Positions 54,116 through 63,366 are shown, counted from the stretch's first letter. The stretch is DNA of 64,000 nucleotides from Candidatus Competibacteraceae bacterium (GCA_016712625.1 JADJQQ010000001.1:434001-498000), one strand, 5' to 3'. Notes: a model not told the origin generated them from the letters alone. Made by a program: numbers and translations.

Positions 54116-54718
54116 GTGCGTTACGCTCCAATTCTTGCGTTAGGGGCAGTACTGTTTAGCGCCATTGCCCTGCCCCGGCAACAGCAACCCACCGCGGGTG
54201 AACCCGACGCCCTCCCAGAGAAAGCGGTCCAGCTCAATCGCGCCGTCATGCAGAAATTTAGTGATACCCTCAAAGAAACCTTGCAACAAGCGGTGCAAAA
54301 CGGCGGTCCCGCCAGCGGCATGGTCGTCTGTCGCGACAAAGCAAGCCAAATCGCCACCGAATTATCCACGGAAGCCAACATGATCGTGGGGCGAACCAGC
54401 CTGAAGCTCCGTAACCCCAACAATGCTCCCGACAACTGGGAGCTAGCGGTGCTCAAGCAATTCGATGCGCGCCATGCTCAAGGCGAATCCGCCGAAAAAC
54501 TCGAATTCTTCGCCATCATCGATGATGATCAAGGCCAAAAAACACTCCGTTATATGAAAGCGATTCCGACCACCACCCTGTGTCTGAGCTGCCATGGCGA
54601 GAATATCAATCCCGAAGTAGACGCCAAGCTGAACGAGTGGTATCCAAACGATAAAGCGCGCGGTTACCAGGAAGGCGAGCTGCGCGGTGCGTTTACTCTG
54701 GCCACACCACTGCCTTAG
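54116..54718 (+). CDS. DUF3365/Tll0287-like c-type haem protein
   Basis: A 200-residue exported protein from a GTG at 54116 with GGGAGAA upstream. Signal MRYAPILALGAVLFSAIALP, without a lipobox. The domain shows GMVVCRDKASQIATELSTEANMIVGRTSLKLRNPNNAPDNWE and one haem site, Cys156-Leu-Ser-Cys159-His160. DUF3365/Tll0287 haem-PAS-like proteins are proposed redox sensors; no transducer is fused here. Followed eight bases later by a Nudix gene. Confidence 0.88.
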   Translation: MRYAPILALGAVLFSAIALPRQQQPTAGEPDALPEKAVQLNRAVMQKFSDTLKETLQQAVQNGGPASGMVVCRDKASQIATELSTEANMIVGRTSLKLRNPNNAPDNWELAVLKQFDARHAQGESAEKLEFFAIIDDDQGQKTLRYMKAIPTTTLCLSCHGENINPEVDAKLNEWYPNDKARGYQEGELRGAFTLATPLP

Positions 54719-54726
54719 GAGGCTAC

Positions 54727-55179
54727 ATGGAATCCGCGCAATGGTTGCCCCGATTGACCGTCGCCACCATTATCGAGCGTGATGGCCGTTTTTTGCTGGT
54801 GGAGGAGTACGCCGACGGTGAGGAACTGGTTTACAACCAGCCCGCCGGCCATCTGGATGCGCATGAAACGCTGGCGGCGGCCGCCATTCGGGAGACGTTG
54901 GAGGAAACCGCTTGGGAGGTTCAATTGGACGCCATCGTCGGCGTTTATTACTGGACCCATCCCAAGGGTCATACCTTCATCCGCACCTGTTTCGCTGGCG
55001 CCGCCTTGCGGCATCACCCCAACCAACCGCTGGATTACGGCATCCAACGGGCGGTATGGTTAACTTATGAAGAAGTTGTCGCACGCGAACCGAAACTGCG
55101 TAGTCCGATGGTGCTGCGCTGTCTCGACGATTATCGGGTGGGAAAACGCTATGCGTTAGGCTTATACAGTTATCTTTAG
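54727..55179 (+). CDS. nudJ: Nudix hydrolase NudJ-like
   Basis: A 150-residue pyrophosphatase. The Nudix box is at about residues 40-62 (GHLDAHETLAAAAIRETLEETAWEV), with Arg-Glu-x2-Glu-Glu. The N-terminus WLPRLTVATIIERDGRFLLVEE and the C-terminal QPLDYGIQRAVWLTYEEVVAR...LRSPMVLRCLDDY are like E. coli NudJ (HMP-PP/thiamine-PP phosphatase). ATG at 54727 with AGGAGG immediately upstream. Probably cotranscribed with the haem protein. Confidence 0.92.
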   Translation: MESAQWLPRLTVATIIERDGRFLLVEEYADGEELVYNQPAGHLDAHETLAAAAIRETLEETAWEVQLDAIVGVYYWTHPKGHTFIRTCFAGAALRHHPNQPLDYGIQRAVWLTYEEVVAREPKLRSPMVLRCLDDYRVGKRYALGLYSYL

Positions 55180-55263
55180 AAGATTTAGCGTTCAAATTCA
55201 GAACCGCAGAAAGCCTGACCCTTAACAATCGCCAGCGCTTTTGACGCCTGTCAAGTAGGGTAC

Positions 55264-56307
55264 CTATTTAGCGCTTGCTTGCAGCGCTTTGACCTCGGCT
55301 CTCACTTTATTACGTTCATCCAAGGGCAATGGAATAACGCCCATATCATAAAAATACCCCATTAATCCTGTCGCCTCCTCGGATGTCAGTTCAGTCAAAT
55401 ACTCTTTAAACCCTGGAATCAGCGCCACATGAGAGGGCTTTATAAACACTTGCATTGAAAATGTAAGGCCGTAATTATTACGAGACACATTAATAATAGT
55501 CGGCTCCATGTTATCCAAGGTTATGGTGTTGAAACTATTTTTTAATGCCATGGTTAAGGCTATAATTCCCACGATATCCGGATTTCCTTTTAACTCTTCA
55601 ATCGCATCAGGGGTGCGTGTAAACTCATTATAAACGCCATCCTTGCGAAAGTTTTTGCATGTTGTTTCAAAGGCTTTTGGGTCGCTCGACTCTAGCGCCT
55701 TGAAAGTATCGATCTGTCTACATCCGGCCATCACGATAGAGTTTATATACGTTTGAGCAAGTCCTATCGCCGATTCTGGGGCCAAAATTTGAATCTTGGA
55801 GTCTGGCAGAGCAGGATTGATATTTTTCCAATTTTTATAAGGATTAGGAATCAATTTGGTGGGATCTTTGGGATCAGGCACATCTTTGGCAATGGCCAGA
55901 AATAGTTCTTTGATGCTGAGCGACTTAAGTCGCCCGCCCAACGCTTGAGCGGCGACGAGGGCGTCTCGACCCAGGTTGAGTTGAACGATTCCATTAAGGC
56001 CGTTTTTAGCGCACAGTTCCAGTTCGGCCGGCCGGATACTTCGCGTGGCGGTATTTATACTCGGTGTATCAACGCCAGCACCGGCGCAAAAAAGCTTAAA
56101 CCCGGTTGTTGAATCATTATAAAGAATCTGCGGCGGCTTATATTGAGAAGCTTTGCTAGTAAATTGCTCCCCAGCCTTAATCATTAGCGGTATGCCGGTA
56201 AATCCTCCCGCCACCGTCACATGATCGGGAACCGCTTGAGCGCGGCTCAAGCTGATCGTGGCGCCAATCATAATAACCATAAAAAAGATCTCGTTTTTCT
56301 TAGCCAT
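55264..56307 (-). CDS. PstS-like periplasmic substrate-binding protein
   Basis: A 347-residue secreted protein from the ATG at 56307 with AAGGAGAG upstream. Signal peptide MAKKNEIFFMVIMIGATISLSRAQA. The body resembles PBP-like phosphate-binding proteins (segments FKLFCAGAGVDTPSINTATRSIRPAELELCAKNGLNGIVQLNLGRDALVAA), including the acid-Ser pattern typical of PstS relatives, but I did not see a full phosphate-binding signature. Codon use is AT-richer than its neighbours. It sits at the 3' side of the liv operon with its own ribosome site; no permease or ATPase for it is present. Ligand unknown. Confidence 0.7.
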   Translation of the reverse strand: MAKKNEIFFMVIMIGATISLSRAQAVPDHVTVAGGFTGIPLMIKAGEQFTSKASQYKPPQILYNDSTTGFKLFCAGAGVDTPSINTATRSIRPAELELCAKNGLNGIVQLNLGRDALVAAQALGGRLKSLSIKELFLAIAKDVPDPKDPTKLIPNPYKNWKNINPALPDSKIQILAPESAIGLAQTYINSIVMAGCRQIDTFKALESSDPKAFETTCKNFRKDGVYNEFTRTPDAIEELKGNPDIVGIIALTMALKNSFNTITLDNMEPTIINVSRNNYGLTFSMQVFIKPSHVALIPGFKEYLTELTSEEATGLMGYFYDMGVIPLPLDERNKVRAEVKALQASAK

Positions 56308-56418
56308 AACGCTCTCCTTAATGATGTTAAATTTCATACAATAAAAAAAGCAGGATAATGATAAGCTTTCAAGAGACCCAATTATTAAATAGTAGCGGCC
56401 CTCTGAATTGGAGGGGGG

Positions 56419-57153
56419 TTAACCGCCCAGATAGGCTTCCTTAATCCGCGTATCGCCCAACAATTCCCGACCGGCGCCAGATAAAATGATCGAACCGGTC
56501 TCCAGAACATAAGCGCGCGAGGCGATCCGTAAAGCCATATTGGCGTTTTGCTCAACCAATAAAATGGTGATGCCGGCCTTATTGATCTCCTGGATAATGC
56601 GAAAGATGTCTTGCACCAGGCGCGGCGACAAACCCATGGACGGCTCATCGAGCAACATCAACCGTCCCCGGCTCATCAGCGCCCGGCCCACCGCCAGCAT
56701 TTGCTGCTCTCCGCCGGACAGCGTACCGCTGGCTTGGTTTTGCCGCTCCTTGAGGCGGGGAAAAGTCTGAAACACCCGCTCGTAATCTCCTTCGATTTCG
56801 CTCTTATCCGTGCGCTGCCAAGTGGCCAAGCGCAAGTTTTCCAACACTGTCAGATTGCCGAATATACCCCGCCCCTCCGGGACTTGGGCGATACCCAAGG
56901 CGACAATTCGATGCGCCGGAACGCGCTTTAAGTCCTGACCTTCAAACTGGATGGAACCCTTATAGCCGACCAAACCAGAAATAGCCCGTAGGATGGAGGT
57001 TTTACCCGCGCCGTTAGCGCCAATCAGGGTGACAATTTCACCGCTGCCGACCGAGAAGGAAACCCCTTGCAACGCCTTGATGCCATCGTAAGTGACCACC
57101 AGATCGCGCACATCCAGCAGGGTACCGCCCAAACCGCCTGCCTCCCCATTCAT
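56419..57153 (-). CDS. livF: Branched-chain amino acid ABC transporter ATP-binding protein LivF
   Basis: ATPase of 244 residues from the ATG at 57153 (MNGEAGGLGGTLLDVRDLVVTYDG). Walker A GANGAGKTSILRAISG, signature TLSGGEQQMLAVGRALMSRG, Walker B LMLLDEPSMGLSP, H-loop VEQNANMAL. The short LivF type. Last gene of the leftward livJHMGF group. The start overlaps the repaired LivG stop in ATGA. Confidence 0.96.
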   Translation of the reverse strand: MNGEAGGLGGTLLDVRDLVVTYDGIKALQGVSFSVGSGEIVTLIGANGAGKTSILRAISGLVGYKGSIQFEGQDLKRVPAHRIVALGIAQVPEGRGIFGNLTVLENLRLATWQRTDKSEIEGDYERVFQTFPRLKERQNQASGTLSGGEQQMLAVGRALMSRGRLMLLDEPSMGLSPRLVQDIFRIIQEINKAGITILLVEQNANMALRIASRAYVLETGSIILSGAGRELLGDTRIKEAYLGG

Positions 57154-57919
57154 CCGACTGGCCCCTCCCCAGATAGGCTTCCAGCACCTTGGGATTATTT
57201 TGGATCTGTTCCGGCGTTCCATCGGCAATGGTTTCGCCAAAGTCGAGCACCTTCAGCCGCTCGCAAATACCCATCACTAGTTTCATCTGGTGCTCGATGA
57301 GCAGAATGGTCAGATTGAATTCCTTGCGAATCCATTGAATGAATTCCATCAGCAAATCAATCTCGTTGGGGTTCATCCCGGCCGCCGGCTCGTCCAGTAA
57401 TAACAGCTCCGGCCCGATCGCCAGCGCCCGCGCGATTTCCAACCGCCGCTGCAAACCGTAAGGCAGATTCTTGGCGGTTTCGCCAACCATCGCCTCCAAA
57501 TGAAAAATAGCCAGCAAGCGCCGCGAATTTTCTATGATGCGCTGCTCCTCTCGCCGGTAGCGACCGATCTGCAACAGCGCTTCCAACGGGCTGTAATCGC
57601 TCTGGGCATAGTGAGCGATCCGCACGTTATCCAGCACCGATAAATCGCGGAACAGCCGGATATTCTGAAAGGTGCGACCGATCCGCAAGGCGGTGATCTG
57701 ATGCGGGGTTTTGCCGACCAGCTCGGTCCCCTTGAACTGAATGCTGCCTTCCGAGGCTCGATAGACTCCGGTAATCAAATTGAAAATGGTGGTTTTACCC
57801 GCGCCGTTGGGGCCGATGACGCCCATCAACTCGCCAGCTTGCAGCTCCAGATTGAACTCGGAGACCGCGCATAGGCCGCCGAAATAATGCTTGACCTTAC
57901 TGGCGGTGAGAAGCGTCAT
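57038..57919 (-). CDS. livG: Branched-chain amino acid ABC transporter ATP-binding protein LivG (3' end probably frameshifted)
   Basis: ATPase with Walker A GPNGAGKTTIFNLITG, LPYGLQRRLEIARALAIGPELLLLDEPAAGMNPNE, and the LivG ending NNPKVLEAYLGRG. As read, the frame continues 37 residues through the livF start, overlapping it by 116 bp, with no homology (SDEWGGRRFGRYPAG). Adding one G to either run at 57162-57165 or 57167-57170 would end it at a TGA (57152-57150) overlapping the livF ATG, giving 256 residues (E. coli LivG 255). A one-base sequencing loss is the simplest account. Confidence 0.93.
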   Translation of the reverse strand: MTLLTASKVKHYFGGLCAVSEFNLELQAGELMGVIGPNGAGKTTIFNLITGVYRASEGSIQFKGTELVGKTPHQITALRIGRTFQNIRLFRDLSVLDNVRIAHYAQSDYSPLEALLQIGRYRREEQRIIENSRRLLAIFHLEAMVGETAKNLPYGLQRRLEIARALAIGPELLLLDEPAAGMNPNEIDLLMEFIQWIRKEFNLTILLIEHQMKLVMGICERLKVLDFGETIADGTPEQIQNNPKVLEAYLGRGQSDEWGGRRFGRYPAGCARSGGHLRWHQGVARGFLLGRQR

Positions 57920-59003
57920 GTCGGCTCTCGTGCTCGGTGTGATGTTGGTGAGCGTCCAGATCGCGCTTGGGTATAAACCAGCGAAATTCCCGTAAACCCA
58001 TGATGCCGCGCGGCCAGAAAATCATCACCAACACCAAGGCCAGCGGCATGATCACCATCCGCCACACCCCTAAATGCTGGATAAAGTATTGATTGAGCGG
58101 CTCAAAAAGGGCATCGGGCAACCACGATACCAGCGCCGCGAAGTTGGAAGGCCGCAGTAACTCTAGCAACACGGTGTAGACCGTCGCGCCGAGAATAGAG
58201 CCCCCAAGCGAGGCGATTCCGCCCAGATACACCATGATCAGAATATCGGTGCTCTTGATAATGTCGAACACGCGGGGGCTGATGAATTGCAGCACATGCG
58301 CGAACAATCCGCCGGCAATGCCCGCGAAAAACGAGGACAGCATAAAAGCCAAAAACTTCACCCGGCGAGTGTTTACGCTCATCAGATCACTGGCGATTTC
58401 ATCTTCGCGAACCGACAGCACGCCCCGGCCATATTTGGAATAGACAAAATTGCGGATCACCCAGATCGACATCACCACCCAGAAAAACACCCATGGCAAC
58501 GTCGTCAGCTTGCGGATGCCGGGAATCCCGCGCGGCCCGCCGATGGCGTCGATGTTTTCGATCAGCGATTTTACGATCATCAGAAACGCCAGCGTGATCA
58601 GCGCCAGATAATCGCCCCGCGTCTTGAAAGACGGCACCGCCACGATCAGCCCGAACACCGCCGCCACCAAACCACCGGCCAGCACCGCCAGCGGGAATAG
58701 CCCCGGATAGTCGGCGACCGGAAGCACTTTCATGGTCAACAACGCAGAGGTATACGCGCCAACGGCCATGAAGCCAGCATGGGCCAGCGAAAACTCGCCC
58801 ATGTAACCGTTGACCAAATTCAAGCTGGTGGCCAGGATGATGTTGATGCCCACATACATGATCACCAGCTGGACGTATTTGTTGAGCAGACCGTATTCGG
58901 GAATCGCGAAGGCCAGCCCAAACCCGGTCAGGATCAATACCGGCAACAACCAGCGTTGGGCCGCCAGCCACTCCCGCGTTTCGATGTACGCGCTGTTTTT
59001 CAT
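57897..59003 (-). CDS. livM: Branched-chain amino acid ABC transporter permease LivM
   Basis: Inner-membrane permease of 368 residues. The family stretch NLVNGYMGEFSLAHAGFMAVGAYTSALL is at about 60-90, and GDYLALITLAFLMIVKSLIENIDAIGGPRGIPGI follows, with GGIASLGGSILGATVY near residue 265. The stop overlaps livG by 23 bp, and the start overlaps livH by 4 bp. The C-terminus has an unusual His-rich tail (DAHQHHTEHESRHDASHRQ). Confidence 0.95.
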   Translation of the reverse strand: MKNSAYIETREWLAAQRWLLPVLILTGFGLAFAIPEYGLLNKYVQLVIMYVGINIILATSLNLVNGYMGEFSLAHAGFMAVGAYTSALLTMKVLPVADYPGLFPLAVLAGGLVAAVFGLIVAVPSFKTRGDYLALITLAFLMIVKSLIENIDAIGGPRGIPGIRKLTTLPWVFFWVVMSIWVIRNFVYSKYGRGVLSVREDEIASDLMSVNTRRVKFLAFMLSSFFAGIAGGLFAHVLQFISPRVFDIIKSTDILIMVYLGGIASLGGSILGATVYTVLLELLRPSNFAALVSWLPDALFEPLNQYFIQHLGVWRMVIMPLALVLVMIFWPRGIMGLREFRWFIPKRDLDAHQHHTEHESRHDASHRQ

Positions 59004-59887
59004 ACTTTTTGTATCCGCGGGGATCCCAGAATGCCGTAGGGCCTGACGATCAACAACACCAGCAACAAAGCGAAGGCCACAAAATCCCGATAGGTGGAGG
59101 GCAGTGCCGCCGCTACCATGATTTCAACGCCGCCCAGAATAAAAGCACCGATCATCGCCCCACGAATGTTGCCAATCCCGCCCACCACAGCGGAAATAAA
59201 CGCCTTCCAGCCCACCATAATTCCCATATAAGGATCGATCACGGGATAGGCAAGCCCGTACATGGTGCCCGCCGCGCCGGCCAAACCGGCCCCGATGGCG
59301 AAAGTGACGGAAATCACCAGATCCACTGGCACGCCCATCAGCGGAACGAACGTCTTATCCCAGGAAATGGCGCGCATCGCCATGCCCACCGGGGTACGAT
59401 GGACGATGTAATCCAACAGGAACATCAAGCCCAGCGACAGGCAAATGATGATCAGTTGCAACGAGGACAGGGAAACCCCGCCCAAATCCCAATTCGTGCT
59501 ATCTAGTAAGGCAGGAATATGCTTGGGATAGGGCGCCAACGCCAAGGTGAAGTTTTCCAGAAAAATACCAATGCCCAAAGCGGTGATGATGGCCGAAACG
59601 CGCGGCGCGTTTCGCAAGGGCTTGTAGGCCAGCCGCTCAATGGCCACGCCCAGCAGGGCCGTCCCGACCACCGTCAGCAACAAAGCCGGCGCGAACGGCA
59701 ATCCCAGATAGACGGCGGCCAAGAAACAGAAAAAGGCCCCGATCATAAACACATCGCCGTGGGCGAAATTGATCATGGTCAGAATGCCGTAGACCATCGT
59801 ATAGCCCAAGGCGATCAGGGCATAGATGCTGCCCAGTTGCAAAGCGTTCAGCAGTTGCTGAAGCCCATAGACGATCCATTCGCTCAA
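59000..59887 (-). CDS. livH: Branched-chain amino acid ABC transporter permease LivH
   Basis: A 295-residue permease starting at a TTG at 59887 (SEWIVYGLQQLLNALQLGSIYALIALGYTMVYGIL). Diagnostic features: MINFAHGDVFMIGAFF, APRVSAIITALGIGIFLEN, and VVGGIGNIRGAMIGAFILGGVE. It lies downstream of the livJ hairpin, and its stop overlaps livM in a 4-bp ATGA-type junction. Confidence 0.95.
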   Translation of the reverse strand: MSEWIVYGLQQLLNALQLGSIYALIALGYTMVYGILTMINFAHGDVFMIGAFFCFLAAVYLGLPFAPALLLTVVGTALLGVAIERLAYKPLRNAPRVSAIITALGIGIFLENFTLALAPYPKHIPALLDSTNWDLGGVSLSSLQLIIICLSLGLMFLLDYIVHRTPVGMAMRAISWDKTFVPLMGVPVDLVISVTFAIGAGLAGAAGTMYGLAYPVIDPYMGIMVGWKAFISAVVGGIGNIRGAMIGAFILGGVEIMVAAALPSTYRDFVAFALLLVLLIVRPYGILGSPRIQKV

Positions 59888-59921
59888 CGTTGCTTACCCG
59901 CCCAGCCACCAGTTAATAAGA

Positions 59922-59944
59922 AAGGCGGCCCGGTGGGCCGCCTT
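59922..59944 (-). terminator. Attenuator/terminator hairpin between livJ and livH
   Basis: Perfect 10-bp stem AAGGCGGCCC/GGGCCGCCTT, 3-nt loop. Leftward reading continues TTCTTATTAAC, a weak U tract. Placed between the binding-protein gene and the permease genes, it should reduce read-through so that LivJ is made in excess. Confidence 0.75.
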
Positions 59945-59974
59945 CACGTCAGATGACGCCCTCATCCCGATGAA

Positions 59975-61135
59975 TCAGGGATTGGCATTGGTGAAGTAGG
60001 TGAATTTAGTGTCCTTGATCTGGAGGATCACCGCGCTCTTGATCGGATCGCGCGAATCAGCCGTGAATTTCATGTCACCGGTGACGCCCTTGTAGCTCGG
60101 CAGGGTGGATAACGCCGCGCGGATCGCTTCACGATCAGCCTTGCCAGCGCTCTTGATTGAGCCGAACAGCAACCCGAAAGCGTCATAGGTTAAAGCCGCC
60201 ACGTCATCCGGCTTGGCGCCGTAGGTTTTCTCGTAATCTTCGATGAATTTCTTGGCGACGGGCGCGGCGTTGTCAGCGGCGTAGTGGGTGCTGAAGTAGT
60301 AACCGTTCAAATCGGCGCCGCCCAAAGTCAACAGCTCGTTGCTGCCCCAGGAATCGCTGCCGATGAAAGGAACGGTAATCCCCAAGCGCTTGGCCTGTTG
60401 CACCTGTAGCGGCACTTCACTGTAATAGTTGGGCAGGAAAATGACGTCGGGTTTGGCGTCCTTGATCTTGGTCAGCTGCGCCGAGAAATCCTTGTCGTTG
60501 GTGGTGTAAGTCTCGAAGGCGACGACCTTCCCACCCAGTTTTTCATAGTTTGCCTTGAATACCTCGGCGATGCCTTTGTTGTAATCGGACGCTACGTCAT
60601 ACAGCACCGCCGCATTCTTGGCTTTCAGGTTCTCCAGCGCGAACTTAGCCAATACGCCACCTTGGAAGGGGTCGATGAAGCACGCCCGAAACACATATTT
60701 CTTGGGCTGATTGGTCGTGGCGTCCAGGGTGGTCTTGGGATTGGTTGACCAAGGGGTAATCAGCACTGTCTCCGAGCTTTCGGCGATTTCCGAAGCGGGA
60801 ATCGCATAACGGCTGGCGTTGGGACCCACAATGGCCAGCACTTCGTCCTGAGTGATCAGTTTTTGGGCGGCGGCGGCGGATTGATCGGCCTTACCGGCGT
60901 TATCCTCCACCACTAGCTCCACTTTCATTTTCTGCTTGCCCACTTGCACCCCACCGGCGGCATTAATTTCCTTAACGGCCATTTCGGCGGCGTTCTTGCA
61001 GGAGGTTCCCACCGCGGGCATGTCGCCCGTCAGTTCGGCGATGACGCCCAGTTTCAAGGTTTTCTCTGCCGCCGAAGCGGAAAAACCTAAAGAGAACAAG
61101 CACACGGCCATCAACAGCGTCATTACTTTTCGCAT
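59975..61135 (-). CDS. livJ: Branched-chain amino acid-binding protein LivJ-like
   Basis: A 386-residue periplasmic binding protein from the ATG at 61135 with GGGAG upstream. Signal peptide MRKVMTLLMAVCLFSLGFSASA. Peripla_BP_6 features: LKLGVIAELTGDMPAVGTSCKNAAEMAVKEINAAGGVQVG, VVEDNAGKADQSAAAAQKLI, VGPNASRYAIPASEIAES. Ligand may be a branched-chain amino acid or a related compound; family members also bind amides and aromatic acids. Leucine uptake would feed the liu operon at the other end of the window. Confidence 0.93.
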   Translation of the reverse strand: MRKVMTLLMAVCLFSLGFSASAAEKTLKLGVIAELTGDMPAVGTSCKNAAEMAVKEINAAGGVQVGKQKMKVELVVEDNAGKADQSAAAAQKLITQDEVLAIVGPNASRYAIPASEIAESSETVLITPWSTNPKTTLDATTNQPKKYVFRACFIDPFQGGVLAKFALENLKAKNAAVLYDVASDYNKGIAEVFKANYEKLGGKVVAFETYTTNDKDFSAQLTKIKDAKPDVIFLPNYYSEVPLQVQQAKRLGITVPFIGSDSWGSNELLTLGGADLNGYYFSTHYAADNAAPVAKKFIEDYEKTYGAKPDDVAALTYDAFGLLFGSIKSAGKADREAIRAALSTLPSYKGVTGDMKFTADSRDPIKSAVILQIKDTKFTYFTNANP

Positions 61136-61355
61136 GAGCAACTCCCAATTTTCCAGCATATACCACTAAATTTTGTCGTTTCAAAATAATAAGTTCAAGC
61201 GAAACAACGCCATATATTCGCTCTAACTTGAATGTAGGTTATGGCGGGGACGACATTTACCCCCTCACCCGAAATGATTATAGACATATTGCCGCTATTT
61301 GCTCAGCTGCTTGTACCGGTGCTGTCCAAACAAGAAGTACACGCGAAAAAATCGC

Positions 61356-62411
61356 TTACAAAGAGCCCTTGGCTTCCCAAGGGGGCGCGATAATTTGTTC
61401 CGAGCGCTTTTGGCAGACGATCTCAAGTTCCCTAAGAATGGCTTCCATACGCATGAGATTTTCTAAAATAGAGCGAATTTCGCGCAAAGTGAAGATTATA
61501 TCCACGTCCATTTCGAGGTATTTCTCGCGTTCGTGGATCTCAGCCCGCTCGATGGCCGCTTGAATGGATTCCATGGGATCGACTTCGGTGCCCAGCAATC
61601 GAATGAACACCCGAAGCTTTTGGCGCTGCTGGGCCAACCAGTCATTGTAGAGATACAGCAATTCATAACCATCTTCGATGGAATACGCTTTGTAGCGGAA
61701 TTTCAGTTTAAGATCGTCAAAGGTGCTATTCCGTAAAGTTGCGCCTTTCTTCCAGTCATCTATGGTCTGCCTAAATTCGATGGGTAGGAAATCCACGCCG
61801 GCCTGTATCCGATTTTTGATGAAATCGAGGTCCGCGACTTCTTTTGTAACTTTTTCGGCCGTAAGAAAAACCTGTTGGCGAATGGCCTCGGTGCGAGTGT
61901 ATTTCTTCCCCTCAGTTTTATCCGGCACCGCGATGACGTCCAACCCGCTGCTTTCCTGTTCGGCGTGGAGCCAGTCAGCGATGGCCGCCTCCACTGCCTC
62001 CATCCGCTCCTCCAACTGTTCAGCGTCCCATCGCCCTTCTCTGCTGCGCCGCAGTTGGGCGCGCTCACCTTCCGCCTGTTCGGCCGCCGCCCATTCGGCG
62101 ATGGCTTGTTCCAAGGCTGCTTTTTCCATTGCCGCCTCTTGCGCCGCGGTTGCTTCCATTGCCGCTCGTCTCGCGGCCACCTCGCTCTCTATCGCGGCCC
62201 GCCGCGCCGCCATCTCATTTGCCGCCGCCTGGTTCGCCGCCGCCCGCTCCCCCGCCACCCGTTCCTCCGCCGCTCGCTCCGCCTCCTGCAAGCGCTCTTC
62301 TCTCCGCTGCTTGCTACCGCGACTGAGATGGGCAATCAACCTGACAGCTAATAGGATGGCTGCCGCCACACCGACTAATACGAACAACTCGGTCAGTTGC
62401 GAAATACCCAT
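61356..62411 (-). CDS. Membrane-anchored coiled-coil protein of unknown function
   Basis: 351 residues. One N-terminal membrane helix (LFVLVGVAAAILLAVRLIAHL, about 9-29) is followed by about 120 residues of Ala/Glu/Arg heptad-like coiled coil (EERLQEAERAAEERVAGERAAANQ and onward), then a globular region at about 155-351 with no motif that I recognise (FRQTIDDWKKGATLRNSTFDDLKLKFRYKAYSIEDGYELLYLYNDWLAQ). Start ATG at 62411, AAGGA upstream. It is 52 bp after rdgC on the same strand. A scaffold or envelope-linked partner of DNA processes is conceivable, but is not supported by sequence. Confidence 0.8.
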   Translation of the reverse strand: MGISQLTELFVLVGVAAAILLAVRLIAHLSRGSKQRREERLQEAERAAEERVAGERAAANQAAANEMAARRAAIESEVAARRAAMEATAAQEAAMEKAALEQAIAEWAAAEQAEGERAQLRRSREGRWDAEQLEERMEAVEAAIADWLHAEQESSGLDVIAVPDKTEGKKYTRTEAIRQQVFLTAEKVTKEVADLDFIKNRIQAGVDFLPIEFRQTIDDWKKGATLRNSTFDDLKLKFRYKAYSIEDGYELLYLYNDWLAQQRQKLRVFIRLLGTEVDPMESIQAAIERAEIHEREKYLEMDVDIIFTLREIRSILENLMRMEAILRELEIVCQKRSEQIIAPPWEAKGSL

Positions 62412-62463
62412 GGCCCATCCTTAAAATTAAGGAACACAATTTTTATTGATTCGATCCGTACTG

Positions 62464-63366
62464 CTAGGCTTCCCCGCCAAAAAGCTCCAGTAAGCGGGGT
62501 AATAAAAGCGCTAACTCGCCGCTCATCAAGGCATACTGGGCGTCGAAAACGGCCTCGGGCGAATCTGTAACGCTATCATCCAGGGATTCCCGGATAACAT
62601 CCAGAAACTGTAAGCGACGGATGACTAACTCTTCATCCAATACGAACGCAATCCTTCCATTCCAGATCAAGCCGAGTTGGGTAAGCTGCTTCCCTGCCGC
62701 CAGGTGACCGCGAATCTCGTCACCCGTCAAATCTTGGCCCCGACAGCGCACAACCCCACCGTCCTCTCCCGGCTCTCGCAATTCGCAACTATCCCCAAAA
62801 GCGAAATCCAGCGGGCTTCGACCTTCGGCCAGCCAGGCCGTCATGGCCGCCGCCACGGATTGCTTGACCTTGGGTGGTGTGATCGGAAGCGTACCTAGCG
62901 TTCGGCGTAACAGCCCAGTCACGGCTTCAACTCCATGCCGATTGGCGCTATCCACCACCAACCAACCGCCCACAGTATCGAGATAAGCATAGTTCCGCCG
63001 ACCTCGAATCAAGGCCCGGGGCAATAACTCTTCCACCAGTTGATCGCGCAAGTCCTGTTTTTCCCGGCGTCTTACAGGCCGCCGCTGCTGGTCTTCAATC
63101 ACGGCAATACGCTCCGCAACCATCTGATTGAGTACGCCAGCCGGTAACAGCTTCTCTTCAGTCCGCAAGCACACGAGCGAGCGACTCGCAACAGTATGCA
63201 CAAGCTCGACCGCCTTACGCCCCAACGGCGGCGCCCAACCCGTAGCCAGCGGTTGATAGCTGGAGCAAGGTTGAAAAGCGTATGGTGGCAACTGCTCGGC
63301 CAAGGTTTCAGGAGTGGGTGAGAATGGCTCGGAAAATCGAAACAATGTGAGATTTTTAAACCACAT
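62464..63366 (-). CDS. rdgC: Recombination-associated protein RdgC
   Basis: A 300-residue ring-forming DNA-binding protein that antagonises RecA. The N-terminus MWFKNLTLFRFSEPF and the segments FQPCSSYQPLATGWAPPLG, ATGWAPPL, VVDSANRHGVEAVTGLLRRTLGTLP and LTQLGLIWNGRIAFVLDEELVIRRLQFLD are those of RdgC. Divergent from the phasin gene. Followed by the coiled-coil membrane protein. Confidence 0.95.
   Translation of the reverse strand: MWFKNLTLFRFSEPFSPTPETLAEQLPPYAFQPCSSYQPLATGWAPPLGRKAVELVHTVASRSLVCLRTEEKLLPAGVLNQMVAERIAVIEDQQRRPVRRREKQDLRDQLVEELLPRALIRGRRNYAYLDTVGGWLVVDSANRHGVEAVTGLLRRTLGTLPITPPKVKQSVAAAMTAWLAEGRSPLDFAFGDSCELREPGEDGGVVRCRGQDLTGDEIRGHLAAGKQLTQLGLIWNGRIAFVLDEELVIRRLQFLDVIRESLDDSVTDSPEAVFDAQYALMSGELALLLPRLLELFGGEA

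Noticed and set aside
61228..61563. Plus-strand open frame of 111 codons after livJ
   Set aside because: Most of it is antisense to the coiled-coil gene and it has no recognisable features.
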